Of a stretch of DNA of 10,458 bases, positions 1 through 6,482 are shown piece by piece. A model generated the notes under the pieces. That model saw only the letters and a program-made list of their open reading frames with translations. It searched no databases and was not told the origin of the DNA. The stretch is taken from assembly GCA_945947045.1 (NCBI GenBank), contig CAMEXG010000063.1:1-10458 (forward strand), read 5' to 3'. The DNA comes from an uncultured Spirochaetales bacterium. Its GTDB lineage: Bacteria; Spirochaetota; Spirochaetia; Sphaerochaetales; Sphaerochaetaceae. Numbering within the stretch: position 1 is the stretch's first letter; the number at the start of each line of letters is the position of its first letter. A program made the position numbers and the translations under genes.

Positions 1-548
1 GTATCGAGAGTAAGATAAAAGTTTTTATAATTTCGTCTTATCTCTTCTGTTAATTTCATGCTTAAGTCTGTTGGGCCTAGAAGCTGACGAGCGTCTACAG
101 TTCTGTCACCAGTCTCCAATACTACATCAAAATTCTCAGCTTCAGGGAGGAGGCGCTCCATACTCTTCATAAACTGTTCTAAAGCTTTCGGTCTATCACA
201 CTCATCTGTGTCTCTTCCGGTTGTGATCAAAACCTTTTTGGCACCTATTTCATCTGCAGTCTCAAAAGCCCTCATAAGAAGGAATACCGCATTCATTCTT
301 TTTTTCTCATTCAGGTCACAGAGACTAAAGCCCTCCATCTTCTGCACTCCGGCAATGGGATAAACGATATTCTTTATTCCATGATCGAGAATAACACTCT
401 TCATTTCTTTTGTCTTTTCAAAAGGAAAATATAGTTCAATCGTATTGATTTTAGTATTTTCAAGAATTGAAAGAGAGTCGGAAAGGACAGATGGATCTGT
501 TGCGCTATCTTTTACTATTGCAGACAATACAATACTTCTATTAATCAT
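1..548 (-). CDS. Sugar-phosphate isomerase/epimerase-like TIM-barrel protein (3' part missing)
   Basis: Reading leftward from an ATG at 548, an open frame of 182 codons runs to the window edge without a stop, so the C-terminal part is missing. The protein begins MINRSIVLSA and shows an alternating beta/alpha pattern typical of the xylose-isomerase-like TIM-barrel superfamily (AP_endonuc_2, PF01261). The strand 'VVLETGDR' carries Glu145 and 'FYLTLD' ends in Asp182. Both sit where this family places metal-binding acidic residues, and the window stops just there. Family members interconvert keto and aldo sugars or epimerise sugar acids; the exact substrate cannot be read from the sequence. The start overlaps the end of the aldo/keto reductase gene by 8 bases and has only a modest AGGCGG ribosome site, which suggests translational coupling as the last visible gene of the operon. 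The family is fairly sure, the reaction unknown. Confidence 0.75.
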   Translation of the reverse strand, partial: MINRSIVLSAIVKDSATDPSVLSDSLSILENTKINTIELYFPFEKTKEMKSVILDHGIKNIVYPIAGVQKMEGFSLCDLNEKKRMNAVFLLMRAFETADEIGAKKVLITTGRDTDECDRPKALEQFMKSMERLLPEAENFDVVLETGDRTVDARQLLGPTDLSMKLTEEIRRNYKNFYLTLD

Positions 549-1506
549 TTTCTACCGCCTTTGGTTCTTTCCATAGTTTATCTATTTCCTCTTTATCTTC
601 TTTGGAAAGACTAAAGGAAAGTATTCTTCTATTATCGACTACCTGCTCCACTCTTCTTGCTCCGAGGACCAGGGAGAAAGAAGGAGAAAGAGAGAGTGCA
701 TAAGACGAAAGGAGGACGTGCATTGGAACATTATTCTTCTCGCATAAAGGTATTAAAGGCTTAAGAGCATCGTTCACCCTTTCAATGTTCTCCCTTTTAA
801 ACCATTTGTCACTCTTCTTTGCAGACCCATTGATTTCATCAGTTGGCTTTACTTTTCCTGTCAAAAGCCCCCGCTCCATGGATGAATAAGCTTGAAAGAT
901 TACACCCTTTTTTTCCGCATAGTTGAGAATATTCTCATTCTTCCTTTCCAAGACACTCCATCTCTCCTGAAAGAGAACTGGCGTGAAGCCATCTTCAAAA
1001 TACCCAGTGAGACTATCTGGAGTATTATTGCAGCTTCCCCAAGCTCTGATCTTCCCCTCTTTCTTCAGATTCTCCATAGCCCTGACAGTATTCTCCAAAG
1101 GATCAACAGGACACTGCCAATGTGTAAGAAGGACATCTATATAATCGGTATCGAGACGCTTTAATGAATCCTCAACTTGCCTCTTAATAGCCTCCGGCTT
1201 CAGGTTTCTCCAAACCTTTACACCATCTCTTTCTTTATGAAGCATGGAGCCGTTTTCACCCCACTCCAAACCGCATTTAGTGGCGATGAACAATTTGTCT
1301 CGTCTTCCTTTTACTACTTTTCCAAGCAAAATCTCAGACAATCCATTTCCATAAGCAGGGGCGGTGTCGAAGTATGTGAAGCCCAGGTCGATTGCAGCGG
1401 AGAGAGCAGAGACAGATTCATTCTCATCATTCTTCCCCCAGCTGTCACCTCCGCCAATGGACCAGGTTCCAAATGCAACTCGTGGCAGGTTTTCAATTCT
1501 TTCCAT
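541..1506 (-). CDS. Aldo/keto reductase
   Basis: This is a complete 321-residue member of the aldo/keto reductase family (PF00248), cytosolic NAD(P)H-dependent oxidoreductases that reduce aldehydes or ketones to alcohols, or run in reverse. Directly visible are the N-terminal 'FGTWSIGGG', the 'YFDTAPAYG' segment with Asp47 and Tyr52, Lys77 in 'IATKCG' and His129 in 'LLTHW'. These form the expected Asp-Tyr-Lys-His catalytic tetrad. A C-terminal 'LVLGARRVEQVVDN' fits the usual cofactor-binding end. Length is normal for the family. The start codon lies within the last codons of the racemase-like gene (14-base overlap) and AAAGG precedes it at suitable spacing. The stop overlaps the next gene by 8 bases, so it is embedded in the operon. 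It probably oxidises or reduces a hydroxyl-acid or sugar-like intermediate of the imported substrate; that role is inferred from context. Confidence 0.93.
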   Translation of the reverse strand: MERIENLPRVAFGTWSIGGGDSWGKNDENESVSALSAAIDLGFTYFDTAPAYGNGLSEILLGKVVKGRRDKLFIATKCGLEWGENGSMLHKERDGVKVWRNLKPEAIKRQVEDSLKRLDTDYIDVLLTHWQCPVDPLENTVRAMENLKKEGKIRAWGSCNNTPDSLTGYFEDGFTPVLFQERWSVLERKNENILNYAEKKGVIFQAYSSMERGLLTGKVKPTDEINGSAKKSDKWFKRENIERVNDALKPLIPLCEKNNVPMHVLLSSYALSLSPSFSLVLGARRVEQVVDNRRILSFSLSKEDKEEIDKLWKEPKAVEND

Positions 1507-2152
1507 AGAATGCCTTTACCTCTTCAATACAGCTTTCGGGTGAAGTCAGAACCACTCTATCTTTAATTCTACCAACGCTCTCTTTTGCTGAAGCCATACT
1601 TGCCTGAGCCAATACTATTACATCTGCGTCAGGATACTTCTCCGCTTCTTCCCTTAGAATTCTATCATGTTCTTTTACGTCATCCCTCTTAAGGGCATCC
1701 ATTGCATCGGTGCGTAGAGAAGAACGAAGTACAGCTTTCTTCCCTATTCTATCAAGTTCCATTTTGATTCTATCCATCGTAGGACCTACTGTTGTCAAGG
1801 CAGTAGCAAGAACGAGAATGTTATCACCCTCTTCTGCCGCCTTCCTGCACATAGCGCTATCAATGGTTACCAGTGGCTTTGATATTCTGTCTGCCAATTC
1901 CAAGACATAAGGGGTAAGTGATGAACAGGTTACAACCAAAAGATCACTGTCTTCTTCCTCAGCGACTCTCATATCCTCGAGAAGCCTATTCTTATTCCAT
2001 GAAGTAAACTCACCCTTTTCCAAAGTATTGGATATCAAGATTTCATCTACAATATTTGTCATCTTGATCTTTTCACCCAATGCTTCTTCCAAAAGTGAAG
2101 GAAAGGAATTGTATATGCTCTTTACAGTATGAATTAATGTAATCTTTTTCAT
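1493..2152 (-). CDS. Asp/Glu/hydantoin racemase-family protein with a single conserved cysteine
   Basis: A complete 219-residue protein resembling the Asp/Glu/hydantoin racemase superfamily (PF01177): an N-terminal 'ITLIHTV' strand, 'LLVVTCSSLTP' with Cys76 at the place of the first catalytic cysteine, and 'VIVLAQASM' at the place of the second. Classical racemases have a second cysteine in this strand, but here the aligned position is Gln183, so a two-base proton-transfer racemisation is doubtful. Related one-cysteine members of the superfamily act as decarboxylases or isomerases, although in arylmalonate decarboxylase it is the C-terminal cysteine that is kept. The start has a clear AAGGAG seven bases upstream. 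It lies 58 bases after the TctC gene, behind a GC-rich hairpin, and overlaps the aldo/keto reductase gene by 14 bases. Substrate unknown; probably a carboxylic acid intermediate of this operon's pathway (inference). Confidence 0.8.
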   Translation of the reverse strand: MKKITLIHTVKSIYNSFPSLLEEALGEKIKMTNIVDEILISNTLEKGEFTSWNKNRLLEDMRVAEEEDSDLLVVTCSSLTPYVLELADRISKPLVTIDSAMCRKAAEEGDNILVLATALTTVGPTMDRIKMELDRIGKKAVLRSSLRTDAMDALKRDDVKEHDRILREEAEKYPDADVIVLAQASMASAKESVGRIKDRVVLTSPESCIEEVKAFYGKN

Positions 2153-2174
2153 TATTTACTCCTTAATACATTAT

Positions 2175-2192
2175 GGGGGGCAAACGCCCCCC
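2175..2192 (-). promoter_or_regulatory. GC-only hairpin between tctC and the racemase-like gene
   Basis: On the transcribed (minus) strand GGGGGGC-GTTT-GCCCCCC forms a perfect seven-pair all-GC stem with a four-base loop, beginning 18 bases after the tctC stop. It is followed by ATAATG and not by a run of T, so it is unlikely to be a full intrinsic terminator. By analogy with hairpins after solute-binding-protein genes in other transport operons, it may protect the upstream mRNA from 3' decay or partly attenuate transcription, raising TctC relative to the downstream enzymes. That function is inference. Confidence 0.7.
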
Positions 2193-2210
2193 GGAACAGC
2201 TAAATATTTG

Positions 2211-3185
2211 TTATTTGCCGATAGAAGCGAGATATGTCTTCTGATAATCAAGCATATAAGCTTCTGCTTCAGCACCGAAGAGATACATTGGCTCAAGACC
2301 GTTCTTTGAGAGATAAGCCTTAAACTCAGCTGTTTCACTTGCTTTCTTGAGGCATTCTGCCCAATAAGCATATGCACTGTCGCTCATAGCCTTAGGAGCT
2401 GTTACACCTCTCCATACTGGAACTTCAACGTTGTTGTAACCAAACTCTGAGAGTGTAGGAGCATCCTTGAGAAGCTCAGAAGAGAATCTGTTGTTGCTGA
2501 GAGCGAGGACAGGCTTCATCTTTCCTGCTTCTACATACTGGGATGCAGCAGCCGGCTTAGACATACAGAGGTCTACATGTCCACCGAGGAGAGATGTGAT
2601 AGCGCCAGATGTTGCGTCGTTGGCAATATAAGAAAGCTGTGATTCAGCAACACCAAGTTCTGCAATGAGCTTGTTATATGTCTCGATATCGTCGCCCTTA
2701 CTTCCTGCGATGACGATCTTCTGACCATTCTTAAGAGCATCCATTACTTCCTGCCATGATGAGTACTTTGACTGCTCACCGATGAAGAGGAGCTGCTTGT
2801 CTACAGCCATGATGGCAAGAGGTCTGAAGTTCTCGACTCTGTTGTCTGTATTCTTGACCATTGGCATCAAGTCGCCGCTGTTGAATGTCAAAAGTGTGTA
2901 GTCAGCCTTTGCCTTGTTTGTTGTAGAAACCTGAAGTCTTCCAACTTCACCGCTACCGTCTGTGATGTAATCAGTGACGATGTTGGCGTTTGTGATTCCG
3001 TTAGCCTTCATAGCATCCTTAATCTGAGTTGTGAAGATGTCACTTCCTCCGCCTGGCTTACTTGTGCAGACCCAAGATACGTCTTTCTCTGGTGTGAAAC
3101 CACTTGAAGCTTCTTCTGTGGTACCGTTTGCAAAAAGTGCAACTGCAACAAGTGCTGCGAGTACGATAGCTGCGAACTTTTTCAT
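2211..3185 (-). CDS. tctC: Tripartite tricarboxylate transporter substrate-binding protein (TctC/Bug family)
   Basis: A complete 324-residue periplasmic binding protein of the TctC/Bug family (PF03401), which captures a carboxylate and delivers it to the TctAB membrane complex. The N-terminus is a typical export signal: two lysines, a hydrophobic stretch to about residue 18, and a likely cleavage after Ala19 in 'ALFANG'. There is no lipobox cysteine. The mature part has 'SKPGGGSDIF' (residues 42-51), the family's conserved ligand-loop motif, then 'TLLTFNSGDL' and 'MYLFGAEAEAYM' near the C-terminus. Length matches the family. A strong AAAAGGAG lies eight bases before the ATG. It follows tctA after 23 bases, so the binding protein comes last in the transporter block, and a stable hairpin follows its stop. 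The ligand cannot be read from the sequence; Bug proteins bind di- and tricarboxylates, sugar acids and similar acids. Confidence 0.93.
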   Translation of the reverse strand: MKKFAAIVLAALVAVALFANGTTEEASSGFTPEKDVSWVCTSKPGGGSDIFTTQIKDAMKANGITNANIVTDYITDGSGEVGRLQVSTTNKAKADYTLLTFNSGDLMPMVKNTDNRVENFRPLAIMAVDKQLLFIGEQSKYSSWQEVMDALKNGQKIVIAGSKGDDIETYNKLIAELGVAESQLSYIANDATSGAITSLLGGHVDLCMSKPAAASQYVEAGKMKPVLALSNNRFSSELLKDAPTLSEFGYNNVEVPVWRGVTAPKAMSDSAYAYWAECLKKASETAEFKAYLSKNGLEPMYLFGAEAEAYMLDYQKTYLASIGK

Positions 3186-3208
3186 TTTCTATTCTCCTTT
3201 TTTGGTTT

Positions 3209-4735
3209 TTATTTTGTTTTCTTGCCTTTTAGTATCCCGGTCTTCTTCAGTATTGCGCGGATTACTGGAGTAAGGATCAGAACACAGAAGACAATTGTCA
3301 GGACTGTTGAGATGGCAGAGTTGAAAAATACCTTTGATGTGCTTCCACCTGAGATGACGAAGGCCTTTCTCATGTTATCTTCCAAAAGCGGTGCCAATAC
3401 GAATGACAGTAACATCGGTGCCGTCGAGTATCCGCTCTTCTCGAAAAGATAGCCGCAGACACCACTTATCAGCATAATTATTACGCCATAGAATGAGTAT
3501 GTATCAGAGTAAGAACCTACAATACATACGACTGTAATGATAGGAATCAAGACTTTCACAGGTACTGCAAGTATCTTCAGAAGCATCGGAATGACACCCA
3601 GGGCGATCATCAACGCGAAGATGTTTGCAATAAAGAGGGAAGCAATGAGACCCCAAGCGAAATCAGGTTCGTTCTGGAACAAGAGTGGACCAGGGTTGAG
3701 ACCCCACATCATAAGTCCACCAAGAAGAACGGCACCAGTTCCACTACCAGGAATACCAAGAGCCAAAAGTGGAGCGAATGCACCTGCTGCAGCTGCGTTG
3801 TTTGCCGCCTCACATGCTGCGATTCCTTGCATAGCACCTGTTCCAAGTGGTTCCTCGTTCTTGAATGCTCTCTGTACGGCATAACCAAGGAATGCACCTG
3901 TTGTTGCTCCAGCTCCAGGAAGAACACCAACAAAAGTTCCGAGAATACCAGATCTGATGGCAGGAGGGAGGATTCTCTTTACATCATGTAGGCTCAATAA
4001 GCTGCCGCGTATTGTAAGACGCTCTGTAATGCCGCTCTCTTTAGCCTTATCGTCTTTCTCGTCCATAAGCTTCATTACCTGTGCAAAACCTACGGTTCCG
4101 ATTACAAACGGAATAAACTTTACGCCACCGAGAAGATATACGTTGCCGAAGTTGAATCTAGGTGAACCAGACTGCAAGTCCATACCGATGGATGCAACGA
4201 GAATACCGAGAAGAGTCAAAACAACACCATTTGTAGGGTTAGATCCCACAAGCCATCCGATACTTGTCATAGCAACAAGAAGAAGGATAGTCATTTCAGC
4301 AGGACCGAAGTGGAGACCTGCGTCAGCAAGTGCAGGGCCTAGGAATGCCAAGATGATCATTCCGATGGTTCCACCTATACAAGAAGCAAGGTTTGCTGTA
4401 AAGAGCGCCTGTCCTGGTCTCTTTTTTACAGTTGCCATAGGGTAACCGTCGAGAGCTGTCATAACTGCAGGGCTGTCACCAGGAATATTCAAAAGAATAG
4501 CTGAGAATGCTCCGCCATACATGTTTGAATAATAGAGTGCACCCAAAAGAACGATAGCTGTTGTAGGGTTGAACTTATATGTAAGTGGAAGAAGAAGTGC
4601 AACACCTGCAAGGCTTCCGATTCCAGGCATAGCGCCTACGATAAGTCCCAAGAAAGCTCCCAAGAGACATGCTCCGATATTCTGGAGTGTGAATACTACC
4701 TGGAAACCATGAAAAAGAAGTGCAAAATTTTCCAT
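3209..4735 (-). CDS. tctA: Tripartite tricarboxylate transporter large permease (TctA)
   Basis: A complete 508-residue, highly hydrophobic inner-membrane protein of the TctA family (PF01970), the ion-coupled translocation channel of the TTT system. Hallmark glycine/proline motifs are visible: 'VGAMPGIGSLAGVALLLP' (residues 33-50) and its second-half counterpart 'VGVLPGAGATTGAFLG' (269-284), reflecting the internal duplication, plus 'GIPGSGTGAVLLGGLMMWG' (327-345). 'ILLNIPGDSPAVMTALDG' (80-97) is another conserved segment. Roughly a dozen membrane segments are apparent, and the C-terminus is lysine-rich, as expected for a cytoplasmic tail. Length is typical. AAAGGAG precedes the ATG with nine bases between. 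It is 14 bases downstream of tctB and 23 bases upstream of tctC, so the three subunits are co-transcribed in the order B-A-C. Confidence 0.96.
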   Translation of the reverse strand: MENFALLFHGFQVVFTLQNIGACLLGAFLGLIVGAMPGIGSLAGVALLLPLTYKFNPTTAIVLLGALYYSNMYGGAFSAILLNIPGDSPAVMTALDGYPMATVKKRPGQALFTANLASCIGGTIGMIILAFLGPALADAGLHFGPAEMTILLLVAMTSIGWLVGSNPTNGVVLTLLGILVASIGMDLQSGSPRFNFGNVYLLGGVKFIPFVIGTVGFAQVMKLMDEKDDKAKESGITERLTIRGSLLSLHDVKRILPPAIRSGILGTFVGVLPGAGATTGAFLGYAVQRAFKNEEPLGTGAMQGIAACEAANNAAAAGAFAPLLALGIPGSGTGAVLLGGLMMWGLNPGPLLFQNEPDFAWGLIASLFIANIFALMIALGVIPMLLKILAVPVKVLIPIITVVCIVGSYSDTYSFYGVIIMLISGVCGYLFEKSGYSTAPMLLSFVLAPLLEDNMRKAFVISGGSTSKVFFNSAISTVLTIVFCVLILTPVIRAILKKTGILKGKKTK

Positions 4736-4749
4736 ACGATTCTACTCCT

Positions 4750-5226
4750 TTAACCGAAGATCAATTCACCCAAGAAACCGATTGGAAATTGGATGTCAAG
4801 CCAAATTCTGAAGCATCCGATGACTATGAATGCTACGATTGCCAAAGCAATGAGAGTTGTAAGCCAGCTCTGCTTTTCATATAACTTGAGCCACAGGAAT
4901 ACAAAAATCAGAAGAGATGGAATCATTCCGATTACGTATGTAGCTGCAATAATGAGGAGAACAGCTCCAGGAACATACCAGTTTATCAGCTTAAACTCTG
5001 CGTTAGGGCTCCTAAGACCGTTAATGAAAGCCAAAACAGAAAGAGCTATGAGGGCCACCGAAATAATTCCAGGGAAGAATCCTTTTGTAGGTTTCATTGC
5101 CGTGCTGTCCCAGAAGCCATACTGACCGAAAGAGATTACAGCAAATAACACTCCTACTGCCAGTGTAACAACTGGAACCAGAATCTTACTTGGAATCTTG
5201 ACGGTCTTCTTATCGTCGAACTTCAT
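4750..5226 (-). CDS. tctB: Tripartite tricarboxylate transporter small permease (TctB)
   Basis: A 158-residue small membrane subunit of the TTT system (TctB family, PF07331), which pairs with TctA. Visible are four to five hydrophobic segments: roughly residues 14-34, 52-69, 85-103, 105-118 and 121-140. Between the first two is the conserved 'PTKGFFPGIISVAL' and near the end 'LDIQFPIGFLG', both typical of TctB. The frame is open further upstream to 5292, but that extension lies inside the pdxA coding region and is not hydrophobic or family-like. The start at 5226 (MKFDDKK) is chosen because AGAGGA sits five bases ahead of it, and because only one base then separates it from the pdxA stop. Sequence similarity in this family is weak, but position beside tctA makes the call secure. 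Confidence 0.93.
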   Translation of the reverse strand: MKFDDKKTVKIPSKILVPVVTLAVGVLFAVISFGQYGFWDSTAMKPTKGFFPGIISVALIALSVLAFINGLRSPNAEFKLINWYVPGAVLLIIAATYVIGMIPSLLIFVFLWLKLYEKQSWLTTLIALAIVAFIVIGCFRIWLDIQFPIGFLGELIFG

Positions 5227-5227
5227 A

Positions 5228-6238
5228 TTATTCCTCTCCCTTAAGGTGTCTTGCCATTCTGGAGCACATCTTAACAGCGTTTTCAAAAGCACTAGTCTTT
5301 ACAATACCCTTTCCTGCAATGTCATAAGCAGTTCCATGGGCACATGTTACGATTGGACATGGAAGTCCGCCGGCAATTGTAATTCCCTGATCAAATCCCT
5401 TGAGTTTGAGAGCAATCTGTCCCTGATCGTGGTACATTGTCACAACTGCATCGAAGTCTCCTCTGAATGCCTTGATGAATGTAATGTCTGATGGATATGG
5501 ACCGGAAGCATTGATGCCTCTCTTCTTTGCTTCTTCAATAGCTGGAGTGATGATATCGATCTCCTCTCTTCCGCAAAGTCCATTTTCACCTGCATGTGGG
5601 TTGAGTGCGCAGAGAGCGAGACGAGGCTCTTTTATACCGCTGTTTCTGAGAGAAACGTCAGCAAGAGTGATAGCTCTCAAGATTTTTTCCACTGAAAGGG
5701 CATCTGCAACTTCCTTGATTGGAATATGGCTTGTCGTTCTTGTTGTCCAAAGTTCTCCACATACGTTGATTTCTCCAAATGGAGCTGTGTGGTTGAATTC
5801 ATGGGCGAGGAGGTGATGCTCAGACTCGAATGGGCATCCTGCTTTCTTCATTCCTGCCTTGTTAAGAGGGCCGAAGCAGAATCCTTCAATTTTCTTTTCT
5901 TTGTAAAGCTCGACTGCATATGTAAGCATATCCAAGTTTGCTTTTCCACACTCAACAGTCAGTTCACCAAGAGGAGCATCTTTAGGATCAAGGTTCTTTC
6001 TGTCCAACATTGGATAATCTTCGCCTTCGTTCCAAGATGCTTCTTCAATTGAATCGACTACCTTGACACTTGCATCGACACCCTTATATCCAAGAGCACG
6101 ATCTAAAATCCTTTTGTCTCCGATGATGACTGGTCTGCAGAGAGTATCGAAAAACCTTCTTCCAATAAGATCAGCTACGATTTCAGGTCCTACACCTGCA
6201 CCATCTCCAAGAAGTATTGCAACAATTGGTCTGTACAT
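5228..6238 (-). CDS. pdxA: PdxA-family 4-phosphate dehydrogenase, probably catabolic PdxA2-like
   Basis: A 336-residue member of the PdxA family (PF04166), metal- and NAD-dependent enzymes that oxidise the 3-hydroxyl of a 4-phosphorylated C4 acid with loss of CO2. Biosynthetic PdxA acts on 4-phosphohydroxy-threonine for vitamin B6; PdxA2-type enzymes act on 4-phosphothreonate or erythronate and yield dihydroxyacetone phosphate. Seen here: N-terminal 'LLGDGAGVGPEI', and the three metal-binding histidines in 'TTSHIP' (His171), 'LNPHAGE' (His215) and 'MYHDQGQ' (His270), counted from this start. 'GPLNKAG' and a C-terminal 'AHGTAYDIAGKG' also fit. An in-frame ATG at 6256 is not used: it would fall at the predicted transcription start, whereas AGGAG is well placed for 6238. 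Being first in a sigma-54 operon with a carboxylate transporter and no B6 genes favours the catabolic role; that is inference. Confidence 0.93.
   Translation of the reverse strand: MYRPIVAILLGDGAGVGPEIVADLIGRRFFDTLCRPVIIGDKRILDRALGYKGVDASVKVVDSIEEASWNEGEDYPMLDRKNLDPKDAPLGELTVECGKANLDMLTYAVELYKEKKIEGFCFGPLNKAGMKKAGCPFESEHHLLAHEFNHTAPFGEINVCGELWTTRTTSHIPIKEVADALSVEKILRAITLADVSLRNSGIKEPRLALCALNPHAGENGLCGREEIDIITPAIEEAKKRGINASGPYPSDITFIKAFRGDFDAVVTMYHDQGQIALKLKGFDQGITIAGGLPCPIVTCAHGTAYDIAGKGIVKTSAFENAVKMCSRMARHLKGEE
5232..5237 (-). promoter_or_regulatory. Ribosome binding site fixing the tctB start
   Basis: AGAGGA, encoded within the last two glutamate codons of pdxA, lies five bases before the tctB ATG. 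It supports the short tctB start at 5226 and implies that translation of tctB is coupled to termination on pdxA. Confidence 0.8.
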
Positions 6239-6244
6239 GATTTT

Positions 6245-6249
6245 CTCCT
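6245..6249 (-). promoter_or_regulatory. Ribosome binding site fixing the pdxA start
   Basis: AGGAG (within AAAAGGAG) lies six bases before the ATG at 6238. It falls inside the longer reading frame that begins at 6256, so it decides in favour of the shorter protein starting MYRPIVAILL. Confidence 0.85.
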
Positions 6250-6265
6250 TTTGCATTTACATACT

Positions 6266-6282
6266 TGAAATAACCATGCCAA
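6266..6282 (-). promoter_or_regulatory. Sigma-54 (-24/-12) promoter of the pdxA-tct operon
   Basis: On the minus strand TTGGCATGGTTATTTCA matches the sigma-54 consensus TTGGCACGNNNNTTGCA at all but two fixed positions: T for C after the -24 core, and T for G at -13. The GG doublet (6280-6279) and the -12 C (6267) are spaced correctly. Transcription would start near 6255, giving a leader of about 17 bases that contains the pdxA ribosome site. The neighbouring gene encodes a sigma-54 activator with an intact GAFTGA loop, which strengthens the call. Confidence 0.82.
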
Positions 6283-6288
6283 TTTCTT

Positions 6289-6302
6289 AATTGTATACAA
6301 TT
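6289..6302. promoter_or_regulatory. Perfect 14-base palindrome just upstream of the -24 element
   Basis: AATTGTATACAATT is perfectly symmetric and lies about 34-47 bases before the predicted transcription start. The core TTGTATACAA resembles the GT-N-AC type half-sites used by GntR/FadR-family repressors, and differs from the TGTTTCA repeats further upstream. It could be an operator for a second regulator; no such regulator gene is in the window. The function is inferred. Confidence 0.5.
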
Positions 6303-6375
6303 TTTCTTGTTAATTTCTTTTAATCACGCTATTTGCAAAATCGATAACAAAACAATACAAAAAAGACTAAAAAAC

Positions 6376-6482
6376 TTGAATGTTTCAAATATTGTTTCAA
6401 TTAATGTTTCAACATGTTTCATGAATCATTTATGTTAACACTTTGAAACATTATTAAACCGTTTTAGTTACTCTTTGTTTCA
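6376..6482. promoter_or_regulatory. Array of TGTTTCA repeats, putative enhancer sites of the sigma-54 activator
   Basis: TGTTTCA occurs at 6381, 6393, 6405 and 6415 in one orientation (spacing 12, 12, 10 bases), as TGAAACA at 6444-6450, and again at 6476-6482 overlapping the activator's stop codon. Several copies form palindromes: TTGAA-TGT-TTCAA (6376-6388), ATGTT-TC-AACAT (6404-6415), and TGTTTCATGAATCA (6415-6428, one mismatch). The array lies about 120-230 bases upstream of the predicted start at 6255, the usual range for sigma-54 enhancers. The near-helical spacing suggests cooperative binding on one DNA face. That the adjacent PrpR-type activator binds it is inference. Confidence 0.72.

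Noticed and set aside
3957..4445. Long plus-strand open frame (162 codons) opposite tctA, with similar frames at 3537-3884 and 4793-5125
   Set aside because: They lie antisense to well-supported transporter genes, have no ribosome sites or family motifs, and their composition is what the reverse complement of hydrophobic genes gives.
5227..5292. Longer tctB start at 5292
   Set aside because: The extra 22 residues lie within pdxA, are not family-like, and the start at 5226 has a good ribosome site.
6239..6256. pdxA start at the ATG at 6256
   Set aside because: It coincides with the predicted transcription start and contains the ribosome site for the ATG at 6238.
6321..6335. IHF-like site (AATCACGCTATTT) between the enhancer array and the sigma-54 promoter
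   Set aside because: It has two mismatches to the consensus in AT-rich DNA, so it is not distinguishable from chance.
6359..6389. Possible intrinsic terminator after the activator gene (TTGAA-ACA-TTCAA followed by GTTTTTT on the minus strand)
   Set aside because: The stem is short and almost entirely A-T, so it would be weak. It is better explained as one of the TGTTTCA repeats, although some termination there cannot be excluded.
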